In this document: positions 4,565 through 5,397 of the stretch, piece by piece
How the letters are laid out: every line of letters starts with the position of its first letter
How positions within the stretch are numbered: position 1 is the stretch's first letter
Source: Pseudomonadota bacterium
GTDB taxonomy: Bacteria > Pseudomonadota > Gammaproteobacteria > Xanthomonadales > Xanthomonadaceae
Reading direction: 5' to 3'
NCBI GenBank assembly: GCA_023423235.1
Contig: JAFAFY010000005.1
Coordinates: forward strand, 1 to 5,397
Length of the DNA: 5,397 nucleotides
Made by a program: the position numbers and the translations under genes
Notes under the pieces: model-generated
Seen by the model: the letters and a program-made list of their open reading frames with translations, nothing else
What the model was told of the DNA's origin: nothing
Database searches by the model: none

Positions 4565-5269
4565 ATGAGCCGGGCGCGCTGGGGATGGCTGCTGTTGCTC
4601 GGGGCCGGGGTTGGGGGATGTTCGGGCCAGGAAGCACCTGCGACGCCGGCGGACGCTCGGGCGGAGCAAGGTGGGGATGCCGAGGATGCCGCGTTCCTTT
4701 CCGCCTACCAGGCCGGGTTCGCCAGTGTTACCGGCGGACAACGGCAGGACGCCCCCGCGGCAGCCCAGGCGCGGCGTGACGCTGGAAACGATGCCGTCGA
4801 CCGGGACTTCATCACGGGCTACGCGCAGCTGACCAGTCTGCCTGCCCGAGACGTGGCGGCATTCGTGGAATCGGGTGAGGCCGACAAACTGCTCGACGCC
4901 CGCTATCGCATACTCGAACTGCCGCAAGAGGAACTGCTTTCGGCAAACGTGATGCTGTTCATCGCCGCATGGGAGGCCTTCAGTGGCGAGCGTGCGTCTG
5001 CTGCGCAGGCGCAGGGTCTTCGCGACCAGATGCAGGCCCAGTGGACACAGCAGCAGGCGGCAAGCGCTGCCCCCGACGCGGCACGCCGGAAGCGGCTGTT
5101 CGAATTGCTTGCCGCGTTGCTGGTTCGCGAGAACACGGTTGCGCGCCAGTCGGGCGATCCCGCGCGCATCGAGGCTCTGCAGGCGGGTGTGCGCGAGGAT
5201 TTCATCCGCCAGACCAACAATGATCTGGCCAAGTATCGGTTGACCGATCACGGGTTCATCGAGCAATGA
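4565..5269 (+). CDS. Outer-membrane lipoprotein resembling the DUF6683 group
   Basis: The 234-aa protein begins with Arg3 and Arg5, a leucine stretch and a lipobox VGGC, so Cys19 should be lipidated after signal peptidase II cleavage. Ser20 at +2 predicts outer-membrane sorting. Residues 20-75 are an Ala/Gly/Gln-rich linker. The remainder is helical: ANVMLFIAAWEAFSG (127-141), GLRDQMQAQW (151-160), a helix rich in Leu and Ala (178-188), and a C-terminal LTDHGF (226-231). This order (helix with AWEA, later GD-x-A-x-x-x-L, final LTxxGF) is what I recall of DUF6683 proteins, whose function is unknown. No ribosome site is evident before 4565; it lies 72 nt after the preceding stop and is probably co-transcribed. 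The 17-residue motif of its neighbours is absent. The lipoprotein call is firm, the family call tentative. Confidence 0.78.
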   Translation: MSRARWGWLLLLGAGVGGCSGQEAPATPADARAEQGGDAEDAAFLSAYQAGFASVTGGQRQDAPAAAQARRDAGNDAVDRDFITGYAQLTSLPARDVAAFVESGEADKLLDARYRILELPQEELLSANVMLFIAAWEAFSGERASAAQAQGLRDQMQAQWTQQQAASAAPDAARRKRLFELLAALLVRENTVARQSGDPARIEALQAGVREDFIRQTNNDLAKYRLTDHGFIEQ

Positions 5270-5357
5270 ACCCGTCGCGCAACTACGTGTCGATGTCTGG
5301 TCTCGAGTGCGCTGCGGTCCAGCAAGAACAGACTTCGTATCGAGGGAGGTGCTGCTG

Positions 5358-5397
5358 ATGTTCCGGATGGAAGAACGCCGGTTGGTGATCCACGCGG
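5358..5397 (+). CDS. Start of a further gene, cut by the window edge
   Basis: ATG 5358 follows GGGAGG (5344-5349, 8 nt spacing) and the frame stays open to the end, giving 13 residues that begin MFRMEERR. This is too short for any family call. It lies 88 nt after the lipoprotein stop on the same strand, so it may belong to the same operon. Confidence 0.5.
   Translation, partial: MFRMEERRLVIHA

Noticed and set aside
4088..5266. Long minus-strand open frame (392 codons) opposite the exported-protein operon
   Set aside because: The plus strand has a signal peptide, a lipobox and good starts; the minus frame shows no recognisable domain and spans two genes and their gap.
1..5397. CRISPR array, tRNA or rRNA gene, insertion sequence or transposase
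   Set aside because: I saw no regularly spaced repeats, no tRNA-like fold, no transposase frame and no terminal inverted repeats with target duplications.

Overview
The window is GC-rich DNA, roughly two thirds G+C by eye. Its codon use, gene content and terminators fit a gammaproteobacterium of the Xanthomonadaceae/Lysobacteraceae (Lysobacter, Luteimonas or Stenotrophomonas type). The genus is an inference; nothing in the window fixes it.

Left end (1-1117): the tail of a coiled-coil protein and a complete 239-aa protein follow each other on the plus strand. They look like sctO (stalk, YscO/HrpO class) and sctP (needle-length regulator, YscP/HpaP class) of a type III secretion system (T3SS). 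The sctQ gene that often follows is absent. Instead a GNAT acetyltransferase gene (1176-1853, minus strand) converges on sctP, so this looks like an edge of a T3SS block.

Middle (1854-3881): four small genes of unassigned family lie in three units. Unit 1 is a 75-aa protein with a perfect seven-unit glycine-zipper repeat, coupled to a 101-aa helical protein and closed by a strong terminator. Unit 2 is a 139-aa helical protein. Unit 3 is a 107-aa helical protein closed by another strong terminator. Each unit is preceded by a 16-bp inverted repeat close to CTAGGGTACGCCCTAG (two abutting copies at unit 1). In all three units a -10-like hexamer beginning CA lies exactly 23 nt after the box. By my reading every CTAG in the window falls inside these boxes. 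This looks like a small regulon driven by one dimeric activator, with geometry like a LuxR/NarL-type activator centred near -43.

Right end (3882-5397): an exported 144-aa protein and a 234-aa lipoprotein resembling the DUF6683 group form a probable operon without the box. The start of a further gene, cut by the window edge, follows.

The 101-, 139- and 144-aa proteins share a 17-residue motif, E-[YF]-x-R-x5-G-x2-[AS]-A-x2-W, which links the boxed units with the exported-protein operon. The working idea is a T3SS-adjacent set of co-regulated small proteins, possibly secreted or surface-acting. The shared promoter architecture and the sequence patterns are visible; the secretion role is inferred from position only.
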